A stretch of 64,000 bases of DNA from Paractinoplanes ovalisporus (GTDB lineage: Bacteria; Actinomycetota; Actinomycetes; Mycobacteriales; Micromonosporaceae), in NCBI RefSeq assembly GCF_016834655.1, contig NZ_JAENHP010000022.1:121724-185723 (forward strand). Reading direction: 5' to 3'. The notes beneath the pieces were generated by a model, which made no database searches, was not told the origin of the DNA, and saw only the letters and a list, made by a program, of their open reading frames with translations. The translations under genes were made by a program, and so were the position numbers. Positions 1 to 7,807 of this stretch are shown here, in pieces. How positions within the stretch are numbered: position 1 is the stretch's first letter; every line of letters begins with the position of its first letter.

Positions 1-321
1 GAGCACGGGCCGGTCAACAAGATCCTCGGCGAGCCCCTGCACCCGTACGCGTGGGGTCTGCTCGAAAGCATCCCGGCGCTGACCGGTGAGCCGCAACCGC
101 TGCACCCGATCCCCGGCTCCCCGCCGAGCCTGCTGGCCGTGCCCACCGGCTGCCCGTTCCACCCGCGCTGCGAGTTCAAGGACCGTGTGGGCGGTGACCT
201 CTGCACCACCCTCAAGCCCGACCTCATCCCGCGGACCGGCGACCTGGGCCGCACCTCGCGGTGCCACCTCAAGGAACCCGACAAGGTCTTCGAGACCGAA
301 GTTCTGCCCCGGCTGCCGTAA
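1..321 (+). CDS. Oligopeptide ABC transporter ATPase, C-terminal end (DppD/OppD type), partial
   Basis: Only the last 106 residues are in the window; the 5' part, including the Walker motifs, is missing. What remains is the C-terminal oligopeptide-transporter extension: a HPYAWGLLESIP segment, then TGCPFHPRC and a later conserved Cys in SRCHL, the cysteine pattern of the oligo_HPY domain that follows the nucleotide-binding domain in Dpp/Opp ATPases. The stop lies 12 bases before the start of the partner ATPase, so the two are co-transcribed. By family knowledge the pair energises di/oligopeptide (or occasionally sugar or nickel) uptake across the cytoplasmic membrane. The permease and binding-protein genes would lie upstream, outside the window. 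Substrate cannot be told. Confidence 0.9.
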   Translation, partial: EHGPVNKILGEPLHPYAWGLLESIPALTGEPQPLHPIPGSPPSLLAVPTGCPFHPRCEFKDRVGGDLCTTLKPDLIPRTGDLGRTSRCHLKEPDKVFETEVLPRLP

Positions 322-333
322 GAGGAACCCGAC

Positions 334-1389
334 ATGACCGCTACCACCACCGCCAAGTCCGGGGTCCGCTCGGTGCCCGGCGCGCCGCTGCTCGAGCTCG
401 AGAACGTCAAGATGCACTTCAAGACCAAGGGCGACGGGTTCTTCGCCCGCGGCACGAAGTGGGTGCAGGCCGTCGACGGCGTCGACCTGACCATCTCGCC
501 CGGCGAGACCGTGGGCCTGGTCGGCGAGTCGGGCTGTGGCAAGTCCACGACCGCCCGGCTGGTCACCCGGCTGCTCGAGCCCACCGGCGGCCAGATCCGC
601 TACCAGGGCGTCGACATCGCGCACATGAACGAGCGGCAGCTGCGGCCGTACCGGCGCGAGATCCAGCTGATCTTCCAGGACCCGTACTCGTCGCTGAACC
701 CGCGGCACACCGTCGGCACGATCGTCGGCACCGCGCTGCGCACCCACGACATGGTGCCCAAGAGCGGCGAGCTCAAGCGGGTGCAGGAACTGCTCGAGGT
801 GGTCGGCCTCAACCCCGAGCACTACAACCGCTACCCGCACGAGTTCTCCGGCGGCCAGCGCCAGCGCATCGGCATCGCCCGTGCGCTCGCGGCCCGCCCG
901 AAGATCATCGTGGCCGACGAGCCGGTCTCGGCGCTCGACGTGTCGATCCAGGCCCAGGTCATGAACCTGCTGGAGAGCCTGCGCAAGGAACTCGGCATCG
1001 CGTTCGTGTTCATCGCGCACGACCTCGGCGTGGTGCGGCACTTCTGCGACCGGATCGCGGTCATGTACCTCGGCCGGGTGGTCGAGGAGGGTCCGCGCGA
1101 CTCGCTCTACGAGAAGCCGCAGCACCCGTACACCCAGGCCCTGCTCTCGGCCGTGCCCGACATCGGCGTGGTCCGGGGCGTGCCCCCGAAGAACCGGATC
1201 CGTCTGGTCGGTGACGTGCCCAGCCCGGTCGACCCGCCGTCGGGCTGCCGGTTCCGCACCCGCTGCTGGAAGGCGCAGGACATCTGCGCGACCGAGGACC
1301 CGGCGCTGATCGAGCGTGCCCCCGCCCAGCGGGTGGCCTGCCACTTCGCCGAGCCGCCGGCCGAGTCGATCCTCGCCGAGACGGCCTGA
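334..1389 (+). CDS. Oligopeptide ABC transporter ATP-binding protein (DppF/OppF type)
   Basis: A 351-residue ATPase of the peptide importer family. Walker A is GESGCGKST (about residue 70), the signature is FSGGQRQR, Walker B is IIVADEPVSALDV and the H-loop is FIAHDLGVV. The C-terminal oligo_HPY extension carries HPYTQALLSAVP and SGCRFRTRC. Length is normal for the family. It sits 12 bases after the partner ATPase and is followed 2 bases later by a CBM6-type protein, so the three look co-transcribed. A purine-rich AGAGGAA precedes the ATG. The substrate is not shown by sequence; the adjacent carbohydrate-binding protein leaves open that this importer handles a glycan-derived compound instead of a peptide. 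Confidence 0.93.
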   Translation: MTATTTAKSGVRSVPGAPLLELENVKMHFKTKGDGFFARGTKWVQAVDGVDLTISPGETVGLVGESGCGKSTTARLVTRLLEPTGGQIRYQGVDIAHMNERQLRPYRREIQLIFQDPYSSLNPRHTVGTIVGTALRTHDMVPKSGELKRVQELLEVVGLNPEHYNRYPHEFSGGQRQRIGIARALAARPKIIVADEPVSALDVSIQAQVMNLLESLRKELGIAFVFIAHDLGVVRHFCDRIAVMYLGRVVEEGPRDSLYEKPQHPYTQALLSAVPDIGVVRGVPPKNRIRLVGDVPSPVDPPSGCRFRTRCWKAQDICATEDPALIERAPAQRVACHFAEPPAESILAETA

Positions 1390-1391
1390 CC

Positions 1392-2024
1392 TTGGTCGCT
1401 CCACCGCCCAGCCGTCCCAACGTCTATCGCACCAGGGCCTACCGGGTCCGGCAGCGCTCGCTCCTCGCGCTGGCCGGGCTCGGCCTGCTGCTCGCCGGCT
1501 ACGGCATCGGCCGCTGGCAGGAGTCCCCGGCCCCGGCCGCGGCCCTGCCCCCGGTCGCCTCGGCCCCGCCCGCGCCGTCGGAGACCCCGTCCGCGGTCCC
1601 GCCCACCAGCGAGCCGCCCACGCCGACGGTCTATCCGAAGCTGGAGCCCGAGGCGGCCGACGGCAACATCGGCATCCAGTCGCAGGCGACCGAGGACGAG
1701 GGCGGCGGCCAGAACGTCGGCTGGATCGCGAACGGCGACCAGCTGCGGTTCGACGACGTCGACTTCGGGCCGGTGGCCGCGACCAAGCTCGACGTGCGGG
1801 TGGCCGGCGACGCCGAGGGCGGGCGGATGGAGATCCGGCTCGACGGCGCGGACCAGGCCCCGATCGGGACGCTGAACGTGACCCGTACGGGCGGATGGCA
1901 GAACTGGCGTACCGACCAGGTCGACATCACGCCGACGACCGGGAAGCACACGGTCTTCCTGACGTTCGCGCGCGAGGACGGCAACGAGTTCCTGAACCTC
2001 AACTGGTTGCAGTTCGTCCACTGA
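1392..2024 (+). CDS. Membrane-anchored protein with CBM6-like carbohydrate-binding domain
   Basis: A 210-residue protein with a TTG start 2 bases after the preceding ATPase stop. A basic N-terminus is followed by one hydrophobic segment (about residues 23-42, rich in Leu, Ala and Gly), then a Pro/Ala/Ser linker (about 46-80) and a beta-rich domain to the C-terminus. That domain has family 6 carbohydrate-binding module features: GWIANGDQLRFDDVDFG near the start, a central RMEIRLDG, and a closing FLTFAREDGNEFLNLNWLQF strand pair. No catalytic domain is present. Most likely the protein is tethered outside the membrane and binds polysaccharide, but the ligand is unknown. Coupling to the peptide-type ABC operon is unusual. 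The start could also be a later in-frame codon, because TTG starts are rare. Confidence 0.75.
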   Translation: MVAPPPSRPNVYRTRAYRVRQRSLLALAGLGLLLAGYGIGRWQESPAPAAALPPVASAPPAPSETPSAVPPTSEPPTPTVYPKLEPEAADGNIGIQSQATEDEGGGQNVGWIANGDQLRFDDVDFGPVAATKLDVRVAGDAEGGRMEIRLDGADQAPIGTLNVTRTGGWQNWRTDQVDITPTTGKHTVFLTFAREDGNEFLNLNWLQFVH

Positions 2025-2041
2025 GCTTCGCCTGCGCATGA

Positions 2042-2067
2042 AAAAGCCGCGCTCTCGCGCGGCTTTT
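2042..2067. terminator. Bidirectional rho-independent terminator
   Basis: A perfect hairpin with arms AAAAGCCGCG and CGCGGCTTTT lies between two convergent genes. The A-run and T-run on either side make it work as an intrinsic terminator in both directions, for the CBM6 gene from the left and the Hsp20 gene from the right. Confidence 0.9.
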
Positions 2068-2068
2068 C

Positions 2069-2443
2069 TCAGGCGGCAGCTCCGGCTAGTTCGTGCTGCA
2101 CCACCGGGATGTGGAGTGTCACGACTCCGTTGTCACACTGGGCCTCGAGGCGATCGGTGTCCAGGTTCTCGGACTCGCGGAGATCAACCTCGCGGGTCAC
2201 CGGGGCGCTGACCGGAACACCGGTCTCACCCTCGGTCGCGCGTCGTTCCGCGCGGATGGTCAGGACGCCGGCGTCCACCGAGACGTCGATACCGGCCCGG
2301 TCGATTCCCGGCAGGTCGATGTCGACATAGAAGGTCCCGTCGATCCGGTACGCGGCGAGGCGCGCCCCGGAACTGCGGGTGCTGTCGAACACGCGGCAGG
2401 TGAGCTGGTCGAGCTCACGAACCGTCGCGCCGTGAGGCGACAT
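2069..2443 (-). CDS. Hsp20/alpha-crystallin family small heat shock protein
   Basis: A 124-residue protein. The alpha-crystallin domain runs from about residue 28 (AAYRIDGTFYVDIDLPGID) to about 115, with the conserved GVLTIRAERR strand and a closing NGVVTLHIPV. The HIPV segment resembles the C-terminal I-x-I motif used for oligomer contacts. Small heat shock proteins hold unfolding proteins without ATP. The start is the ATG preceded by CTGGAGGAACC, a good ribosome-binding site. I saw no CIRCE or HAIR-type inverted repeat just upstream, so its heat-shock control is not evident. It is transcribed alone and ends on a shared bidirectional terminator. Confidence 0.93.
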   Translation of the reverse strand: MSPHGATVRELDQLTCRVFDSTRSSGARLAAYRIDGTFYVDIDLPGIDRAGIDVSVDAGVLTIRAERRATEGETGVPVSAPVTREVDLRESENLDTDRLEAQCDNGVVTLHIPVVQHELAGAAA

Positions 2444-2580
2444 GGTGGTTCCTCCAGGCGGAGTTCTTCTCTGCTGGACCCGCGCGGGGTGGGCCCGGGT
2501 CCGGTTATGACCAACGGAGATTCTGGCCCCCGGATTCCCGATTGGACATGACCGGCGTCACGATATGCCCTAATACTTCG

Positions 2581-3021
2581 TTACGATCTGTTGTCGTCGA
2601 GTCGAAAGTCGTCGAACTCGAAGCCCGGCGCCACGACGCAGCTGACCAGCACGTATTCCGTGCCCGCGGGCTCCGCGGCCTGCCAGACGCCGGCCGGGAC
2701 GAGCACCTGCGGGTGGTGTCCCTCACCGACACCCAGAGTGACGGTGCTCTCCTCGGCCGGGTGCTCCCCGTCACCGCCGAAACGTAAGGTCAGCGGGCCT
2801 CCGGCGTGCCAGAACCACAACTCGTCCGAGCGCACGACATGCCAGGCGGACGTCTCGCCGGGCTGCAGCAGGAAGTAGATCGCGGTCGCGGCGGCACGCT
2901 CTCCGGCGTACCCCTCGGGGTGGAAGGTCTGCTCCGACTTGAACGTCTGCCGGTACCAGCCGCCCTCGGGATGCGGCTGAAGGTCGTACTGCTCGGCCAG
3001 GGGTGGACGCGGGGAAGTCAT
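2581..3021 (-). CDS. Cupin_5 (DUF985) family protein
   Basis: A 146-residue cupin. The N-terminal LQPHPEGGWYRQTFKS motif is the hallmark of the cupin_5 (DUF985) family, followed by TAIYFLLQPGETSAWHVVRSDE and a second cupin motif with GVGEGHHPQVLVPAGVWQ. The His and Glu residues of both motifs are present and could bind a metal. The family has no firmly established reaction. The ATG at 3021 is preferred because a -10-like GACAAT (3029-3034) ends 7 nt before it, which fits a leaderless mRNA. A longer reading frame upstream has no cupin homology. It is divergent from the ABC exporter operon, with a perfect palindrome between them. Confidence 0.85.
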   Translation of the reverse strand: MTSPRPPLAEQYDLQPHPEGGWYRQTFKSEQTFHPEGYAGERAAATAIYFLLQPGETSAWHVVRSDELWFWHAGGPLTLRFGGDGEHPAEESTVTLGVGEGHHPQVLVPAGVWQAAEPAGTEYVLVSCVVAPGFEFDDFRLDDNRS

Positions 3022-3038
3022 GAGATCCATTGTCCCGT

Positions 3039-3052
3039 GGGGGTTAACCCCC
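3039..3052. promoter_or_regulatory. 14-bp perfect palindrome in a divergent promoter
   Basis: GGGGGTTAACCCCC lies between the cupin gene and the ABC exporter operon, just upstream of the cupin -10-like box. A perfect palindrome with an AT centre in this GC-rich context looks like a repressor or activator site. No regulator gene is adjacent, so the protein that binds it is unknown. Confidence 0.45.
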
Positions 3053-3112
3053 GGCCCGGGGCGGCGGCTTTCCGGCTTCTGAGCGGTCGCCGCGCTGCCT
3101 AGCGTCGAAGAC

Positions 3113-3838
3113 GTGATCGAACTACGTGAGCTGACCAAACGGTACGGCGGCCGGGTGGCCGTCGACGCCCTGAGCGTCCAGGTCCGGCCGGGGGTGGTCA
3201 CCGGCTTCCTCGGCCCGAACGGGTCCGGCAAGTCGACGACGATGCGGATGATCCTCGGCCTGGACGCTCCCGACCACGGCGAGGCGCTGATCGACGGCGT
3301 CCGCTACGCGCAGCTGACCCGTCCGTTGCGGACGGTCGGCGCGCTGCTCGACGCCGGGGCGTTCCACCCCGGCCGCAGTGGGCGGGCACATCTGGCCGCG
3401 CTGGCCGCGAGCAACGACATCCCGGCCGCGCGGGTCGGGGAGGTGCTGCGCGTCGTCGGCCTGTCCGGTGCGGGTGACCGGCGGGCCGGCACCTATTCGC
3501 TCGGCATGCGCCAGCGGCTGGGCGTCGCGGTGGCTCTGCTCGGCGACCCGGGGGTGCTGCTGCTCGACGAGCCGGTCAACGGGCTCGACCCGGAGGGGAT
3601 CCGCTGGATCCGGGACCTGCTGCGCGGGCTGGCGGCCGAGGGCCGGACGGTGTTCGTCTCCAGCCACCTGATCGCCGAGATGGCCCTGACCGCCGAGCGG
3701 CTGGTGGTCATCGGGCAGGGGCGGCTGCTGGCCGAGACGACCGTGGCCGGGCTGGCCGCCGGCCACGACAGCCTGGAGGACGCGTTCTTCCGGCTCACCT
3801 CGCAGGCCACCGACTACCGGGGAACAGGAGTGTCATGA
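3113..3838 (+). CDS. ABC-2 exporter ATP-binding protein
   Basis: A 241-residue ATPase. Walker A is GPNGSGKST (about residue 34), the signature is degenerate (YSLGMRQRL, typical of the drug and lantibiotic export branch), Walker B is VLLLDEPVNGLD and the H-loop is VFVSSHLIAEM. It pairs with the overlapping permease gene (ATGA). The start GTG lies 7 nt after a -10-like TAGCGT (3100-3105), so the transcript is probably leaderless. Downstream come the permease and a histidine kinase with its response regulator, the arrangement of antibiotic-sensing exporters. The exported compound is not indicated. Confidence 0.92.
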   Translation: MIELRELTKRYGGRVAVDALSVQVRPGVVTGFLGPNGSGKSTTMRMILGLDAPDHGEALIDGVRYAQLTRPLRTVGALLDAGAFHPGRSGRAHLAALAASNDIPAARVGEVLRVVGLSGAGDRRAGTYSLGMRQRLGVAVALLGDPGVLLLDEPVNGLDPEGIRWIRDLLRGLAAEGRTVFVSSHLIAEMALTAERLVVIGQGRLLAETTVAGLAAGHDSLEDAFFRLTSQATDYRGTGVS

Positions 3839-4590
3839 GACTCGCGGCCCGCATGGAATGGATCAAACTGCGCAGCGTGCGGTCGACGTGGTGGCTGGCG
3901 ATCGGGGCGGTGGTCGCGATGGCCGCGGCCGGGGCCGGGGTGGGGCTCGGCTACCGGTCGCACACCCCGGTCGCCACCGCGGCCCAGATCTTCAACAACA
4001 GCCTCGGCGGCGCCGTGCTGGCCCAGTTGCTGCTGAGTGCGCTGGGCGTGCTGATGGTGACCGGCGAGTACGGCAGCGGGACGATCCGCTCGACCCTGGC
4101 CGCGGTGCCCCGCCGCCGGACCGTCCTCGCGGCGAAGACCCTGGTGTGCGGCGGGTTCGCGCTGACCGTGGGGCTGGTGGCGAGCTTCGCCGGTTATCTG
4201 AGCGGGCAGCTGGCGATCCGGGGGACCGCCATCCCGGCCGCCGGCCTGGGCGACCCGGGAATCCTGCAGGCAGTCGTGCTGACCGGCGTCTATCTGGGGG
4301 CCACGGCCTTGATCGGGGTCGGTCTGGGCGCGGTCGTACGGCACTCGGGCGCGGCGATCGGCACGCTGTTCGGGCTGATGTTCGTACCGATGATCGCGGC
4401 CGGTCTGTTCGGGGAGAGCGGCATCACGATCGGGCGGTTCCTGCCGCTGTTGATGCTGCTCAACTCGATCGCGGTCACCAAGCCGGTTCCCGGGTTGTTC
4501 ACGGGCTGGGTCAGCGTGCTGCTGATGGCCGGGTACGCGACGGTGATCCTGCTGTCCGGCGGTGTCGTGCTGCGGCGCCGCGACGCATGA
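3835..4590 (+). CDS. ABC-2 type permease subunit
   Basis: A 251-residue membrane protein with about six hydrophobic segments: a first near residues 20-40, a second around GGAVLAQLLLSALGVLMVTG, and the rest to the C-terminus. The motif GEYGSGTIRSTLAAVPRR after the second segment is characteristic of ABC-2 permeases. It starts inside the stop of its ATPase (ATGA overlap) and its own stop overlaps the ATG of the histidine kinase, so ATPase, permease and sensor are translated as one coupled unit. Role: membrane channel of the exporter. The substrate is unknown. Confidence 0.9.
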   Translation: MRLAARMEWIKLRSVRSTWWLAIGAVVAMAAAGAGVGLGYRSHTPVATAAQIFNNSLGGAVLAQLLLSALGVLMVTGEYGSGTIRSTLAAVPRRRTVLAAKTLVCGGFALTVGLVASFAGYLSGQLAIRGTAIPAAGLGDPGILQAVVLTGVYLGATALIGVGLGAVVRHSGAAIGTLFGLMFVPMIAAGLFGESGITIGRFLPLLMLLNSIAVTKPVPGLFTGWVSVLLMAGYATVILLSGGVVLRRRDA

Positions 4591-5900
4591 GCGCCGGTGA
4601 CAATGGAGCGATGACCGCGCTGCGCGCCCCGTTCACCGCGTCGGCCCTGCGCCTGGTGGTGTTCTGCGTCGCCGGCGTGGTCAGCGCGGCCCTGGTCCTG
4701 GCCACCCCGGCGCTGCTTCCGGCGACCGGGGTGCTGGCCCTCAAGGTGGCCGGCGCCCTGGACACCGGGCCCGCCCCGGTGGTCGCCCCGGTGTTCCTGG
4801 TGCTGCTCGCGATCACCGTCGTGCTCCTGGTCGTGCTGGCCGTCCCGGCCGCGCGGGCGATGGGCGTCCTCCAGCGCCGGCTGGCGGAGCGGCTGCTCGA
4901 CCGGCCGGTGCCCGCGCCGCCGCCCCGACGCAGCTGGCGAGCCGTCGGATATTGCCTGCTCAAGGTGCCGCTGGCCATCCCGCAGGGGTACGGCGCGTTC
5001 TGCTACGTGTTCGGCGTGGTCAACCTCAGCTACCCGGTGTGGTGGCCGCTGTTCCGCAATCACCCGCCGGGCACAACGCTCGGGCCGGTGCGTGCGCTGA
5101 CGCCGTTCGGGATGATCAGCACCCGTACGGTCGCCGGGGCGTTCCTGATCGCCGCCGCCGGCCTGGGCATGCTGCTGGTCGCACCGTGGCTGATGCGGGC
5201 CGGCGCCGCGATGGACGTGGCCGCCATGCGACGGCTGCTCACGCCGGGCGGGCTGGCCGAGCGGGTCCGCGAACTGCAGGTCACCCGGGCCGCCGCCATC
5301 GACGACGCGGCCGCGATGATGCGCCGGCTGGAACGCGACCTGCACGACGGCGCGCAGATCCGGCTGGCCACGCTGGCGATGAACCTCGGCATGGCGAGCG
5401 AGAAGCTCGGCTCGGACGGCCCGCCACCCGACCTGGCCGAGGCCCGCGAACTGGTCGCGCTCGCCCACCGCGGCGCCAAGGAAGCCCTGGCCGACCTGCG
5501 CGACCTGGTGCGCGGCATCCACCCGCCGGTGCTCGACAACGGTCTCGGCGACGCGCTGGCGACCCTGGCCAGCGGCAGCGCGGTGCCGGTGACGGTCACC
5601 GTCGAGCTGCCGGGGCGGCCGGCGTCCGCGATCGAGACCATCGCCTACTTCTGCGCCGCCGAGCTGCTGACCAACGCGGCCAAACACAGCCGGGCCGGGC
5701 GGGTCGACGTCGGCGTCCGTGGCACGGAGGAACGGCTGACGCTGACCGTCGAGGACGACGGCGCCGGCGGGGCCGACCCGGACGGTCCCGGCCTGTCCGG
5801 CCTGGCCCGCCGCATCGCCGTGGTGGACGGCCGGATCGACGTGCACAGCCCGGCCGGCGGCCCGACCCGGGTCACAATCGACCTGCCGACCCATGCGTGA
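4587..5900 (+). CDS. Sensor histidine kinase (NarL/DesK-type, HisKA_3)
   Basis: A 437-residue membrane kinase. The N-terminal part has two paired groups of transmembrane segments (about residues 15-95 and 120-210), separated by a cytoplasmic stretch, like the putative sensor domain common in actinobacterial kinases next to ABC exporters. The dimerisation and phosphoacceptor helix reads RRLERDLHDGAQIRL with the His in LHDG. The ATPase domain has AAELLTNAAKHS (N box) and DDGAGG with GLSGLARR. The start at 4587 overlaps the permease stop; a second ATG at 4611 is possible. The partner regulator follows. Likely role: sense envelope stress or a drug and control the upstream exporter operon. Confidence 0.92.
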   Translation: MSAGDNGAMTALRAPFTASALRLVVFCVAGVVSAALVLATPALLPATGVLALKVAGALDTGPAPVVAPVFLVLLAITVVLLVVLAVPAARAMGVLQRRLAERLLDRPVPAPPPRRSWRAVGYCLLKVPLAIPQGYGAFCYVFGVVNLSYPVWWPLFRNHPPGTTLGPVRALTPFGMISTRTVAGAFLIAAAGLGMLLVAPWLMRAGAAMDVAAMRRLLTPGGLAERVRELQVTRAAAIDDAAAMMRRLERDLHDGAQIRLATLAMNLGMASEKLGSDGPPPDLAEARELVALAHRGAKEALADLRDLVRGIHPPVLDNGLGDALATLASGSAVPVTVTVELPGRPASAIETIAYFCAAELLTNAAKHSRAGRVDVGVRGTEERLTLTVEDDGAGGADPDGPGLSGLARRIAVVDGRIDVHSPAGGPTRVTIDLPTHA

Positions 5901-5940
5901 CCATCGGCCTTGGGCCATTGACCTGCCGACGCACGGGTGA
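5880..5940 (+). repeat. Direct duplication of the histidine kinase 3' end
   Basis: The last 21 bases of the kinase gene (5880-5900) recur 40 bases downstream (5920-5940) with 17 of 20 aligned bases identical, including the TGA. The second copy is out of the kinase frame. This is a small tandem duplication of a coding 3' end into the intergenic gap before the response regulator. Confidence 0.7.
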
Positions 5941-5954
5941 ACGGAGACGACAGC

Positions 5955-6599
5955 ATGCGGGTGGTGATCGCGGAGGACGCCGCGATGATGCGGGAGGGGC
6001 TGGTCCGGCTGCTCACCGACCGCGGCTTCGAGGTGTGTGCGGCGGTGGCCGACGCCGAGGCGCTGCGGTCCGCGGTCGCCGCCGACGAGCCGGACGTGGC
6101 CGTGATCGACATCCGGATGCCGCCCACCCACACCGACGAGGGGCTGCGCGCCGCGATCGACATCCGGCGCGACCACCCCGGCGTCGGCGTGCTGGTGTTC
6201 TCGCAGTACGTGGAGACCCGCTACGCGACCCGCCTGCTGGCCGACCGTCCGACCGGCGTCGGCTACCTGCTCAAGGACCGGGTGGCCGACGTCGCCGACT
6301 TCGTGGACGCGCTGCGGCGGGTGGCCTCGGGCGGCACGGCGCTGGACCCGGAGGTGGTCGGTCACCTGATGCGGGCCGGGCGTGACACGACCGGGCTGGC
6401 CTCGCTGACCCCGCGCGAGCGGGAGGTGCTGGCGCTGATGGCCGAGGGCCGGTCGAACGCCGGGATCGCGGCGGCCCTGGTCATCACGCCCGGCGTGGTC
6501 GAGAAGCACGTGGCGAACATCTTCGCGAAGCTCGGTCTGCCCGTGTCGGACAGCGACAACCGCCGGGTCCTGGCGGTTCTCCGGCATGTCAGCGGCTGA
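5955..6599 (+). CDS. LuxR/NarL-family response regulator
   Basis: A 214-residue regulator. The receiver domain starts MRVVIAEDAAMMREGL, with the phospho-acceptor Asp in VAVIDIRMPP and the conserved Lys in GYLLKD. The C-terminal LuxR helix-turn-helix begins LTPREREVLALMAEGRSN and ends KHVANIFAKLGL. The ATG at 5955 is chosen because GGAG lies 9 nt upstream and the receiver fold begins there; an in-frame GTG at 5937 is less likely. It forms the output of the kinase just upstream and probably controls the 3113-6599 operon itself. Confidence 0.93.
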   Translation: MRVVIAEDAAMMREGLVRLLTDRGFEVCAAVADAEALRSAVAADEPDVAVIDIRMPPTHTDEGLRAAIDIRRDHPGVGVLVFSQYVETRYATRLLADRPTGVGYLLKDRVADVADFVDALRRVASGGTALDPEVVGHLMRAGRDTTGLASLTPREREVLALMAEGRSNAGIAAALVITPGVVEKHVANIFAKLGLPVSDSDNRRVLAVLRHVSG

Positions 6600-6604
6600 T
6601 CTTT

Positions 6605-6624
6605 TCGAACATGTGTTCTATAGT
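6605..6624 (+). promoter_or_regulatory. LexA-type SOS box overlapping the dinB -10 box
   Basis: TCGAACATGTGTTCTA (6605-6620) matches the actinobacterial SOS box, TCGAAC-N4-GTTCGA, at all but one position. It overlaps the -10-like TATAGT (6619-6624), which ends 7 nt before the GTG at 6632. LexA bound here would block RNA polymerase directly. The site also rules out the apparent earlier ATG at 6611, because that codon lies inside the operator and upstream of the predicted transcript start. Confidence 0.85.
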
Positions 6625-6631
6625 GTCGTGC

Positions 6632-7807
6632 GTGGCGATCCTGCATGCCGACCTCGACGCTTTCTACGCGTCGGTCGAGCAGCGCGACGACCCGGCTTTG
6701 CGGGGGCGTCCGGTGCTGGTCGGCGGCGGAGTCGTGCTCGCCGCGAGCTATGAGGCCAAGGCTTTCGGCGTACGCACCCCGATGGGCCTCGCCCAGGCCC
6801 GCGCGCTGTGTCCCCGGGCGGTCGTGGTGCCCCCGCGCATGAAGGCGTACACGACGGCCAGCAAGGCGGTGTTCGAGATCTTCCGCGACACCACGCCCGT
6901 GGTCGAGGGCATCTCGATCGACGAGGCCTTCCTCGACGTGAGCGGCCTGCTGCGGGTCAGCGGCACCCCGCGCGAGATCGCCCGCCGGCTGCGGGCCGAG
7001 GTCCGGGCCCAGGTCGGGCTGCCGATCACGGTCGGCATCGCCGGCACGAAGTTCCTGGCCAAGGTGGCCAGCGCGGTCGGCAAGCCGGACGGCCTGCTCG
7101 AGGTGCCGGCCGGCGACGAGATCGCGTTCCTCCACCCGTTGCCGATCGAGCGGCTGTGGGGCGTCGGCCCGGTCACCTCGGCCAAGCTGCGCGAGCGCCG
7201 GGTCACCACGGTCGGCGACGTGGCCCGCATCGGCGAGGCGGCCCTGGTGTCGATGCTCGGCCCCGGCTACGGCCGCCACCTGTTCGCGCTCGCCCACAAC
7301 CGCGACCCCCGGCGCGTGCGGGTGGGGCACCGCCGCGGTTCGATCGGCGCGCAGTGTGCCCTGGGCCGCCGGCCGCGCCCGTTCGCCGAGATCGAGGCCA
7401 CGCTCGACGCGCTGGTCGACCGTGTGAGCCGGCGCATGCGGGGCGCCCACCGGGCCGGCCGCACGGTCACGCTGCGCCTGCGCTTCGACGACTTCGGCCG
7501 CGCCACCCGCTCCCGGTCGCTGCTCAAGGCCACCATGCAGACCCGCCTGATCCAGTCCACCGCGCGTGACCTGCTGCGCGAGGCCCACCCGCTGATCGCG
7601 GAGCGGGGCCTCACCCTGGTCGGGGTCGCGGTGAGCAACCTGGACGGCGACGGGCACGTCCAGCCCTCGCTCTTCGACGACACCTTCGACGACCGCCTCG
7701 ACGTGGCGATGGACGCCGTACGGGATCGTTTCGGCTCTTCGTCCCTGACCCGCGCCGCCACGATCGGCCGCGAACTCTCCCCGTCGGTCCCGATCCTGCC
7801 CGACTAG
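6632..7807 (+). CDS. dinB: DNA polymerase IV (Y-family translesion polymerase)
   Basis: A 391-residue Y-family polymerase. The N-terminus has AILHADLDAFYASVEQRD, with the first metal-binding Asp, and the second acidic pair lies in GISIDEAFLDVSG. The thumb helix-hairpin-helix region includes PIERLWGVGPVTSAKL, and the little-finger domain spans roughly residues 230-345. Near the C-terminus QPSLFDD is a beta-clamp binding motif of QxxLF type, arguing for a full, replisome-linked enzyme. The start is GTG at 6632, giving a leaderless message from an SOS-controlled promoter. It bypasses lesions with low fidelity after DNA damage. The 3' end overlaps the convergent HxlR gene by 4 bases. Confidence 0.95.
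   Translation: MAILHADLDAFYASVEQRDDPALRGRPVLVGGGVVLAASYEAKAFGVRTPMGLAQARALCPRAVVVPPRMKAYTTASKAVFEIFRDTTPVVEGISIDEAFLDVSGLLRVSGTPREIARRLRAEVRAQVGLPITVGIAGTKFLAKVASAVGKPDGLLEVPAGDEIAFLHPLPIERLWGVGPVTSAKLRERRVTTVGDVARIGEAALVSMLGPGYGRHLFALAHNRDPRRVRVGHRRGSIGAQCALGRRPRPFAEIEATLDALVDRVSRRMRGAHRAGRTVTLRLRFDDFGRATRSRSLLKATMQTRLIQSTARDLLREAHPLIAERGLTLVGVAVSNLDGDGHVQPSLFDDTFDDRLDVAMDAVRDRFGSSSLTRAATIGRELSPSVPILPD

Noticed and set aside
3031..3231. Extended N-terminus of the cupin protein
   Set aside because: The extra residues overlap the divergent ABC gene and its promoter and lack cupin sequence.
6611..6632. ATG at 6611 as dinB start
   Set aside because: It lies in the SOS box and upstream of the predicted transcript start; homologues begin at the later GTG.
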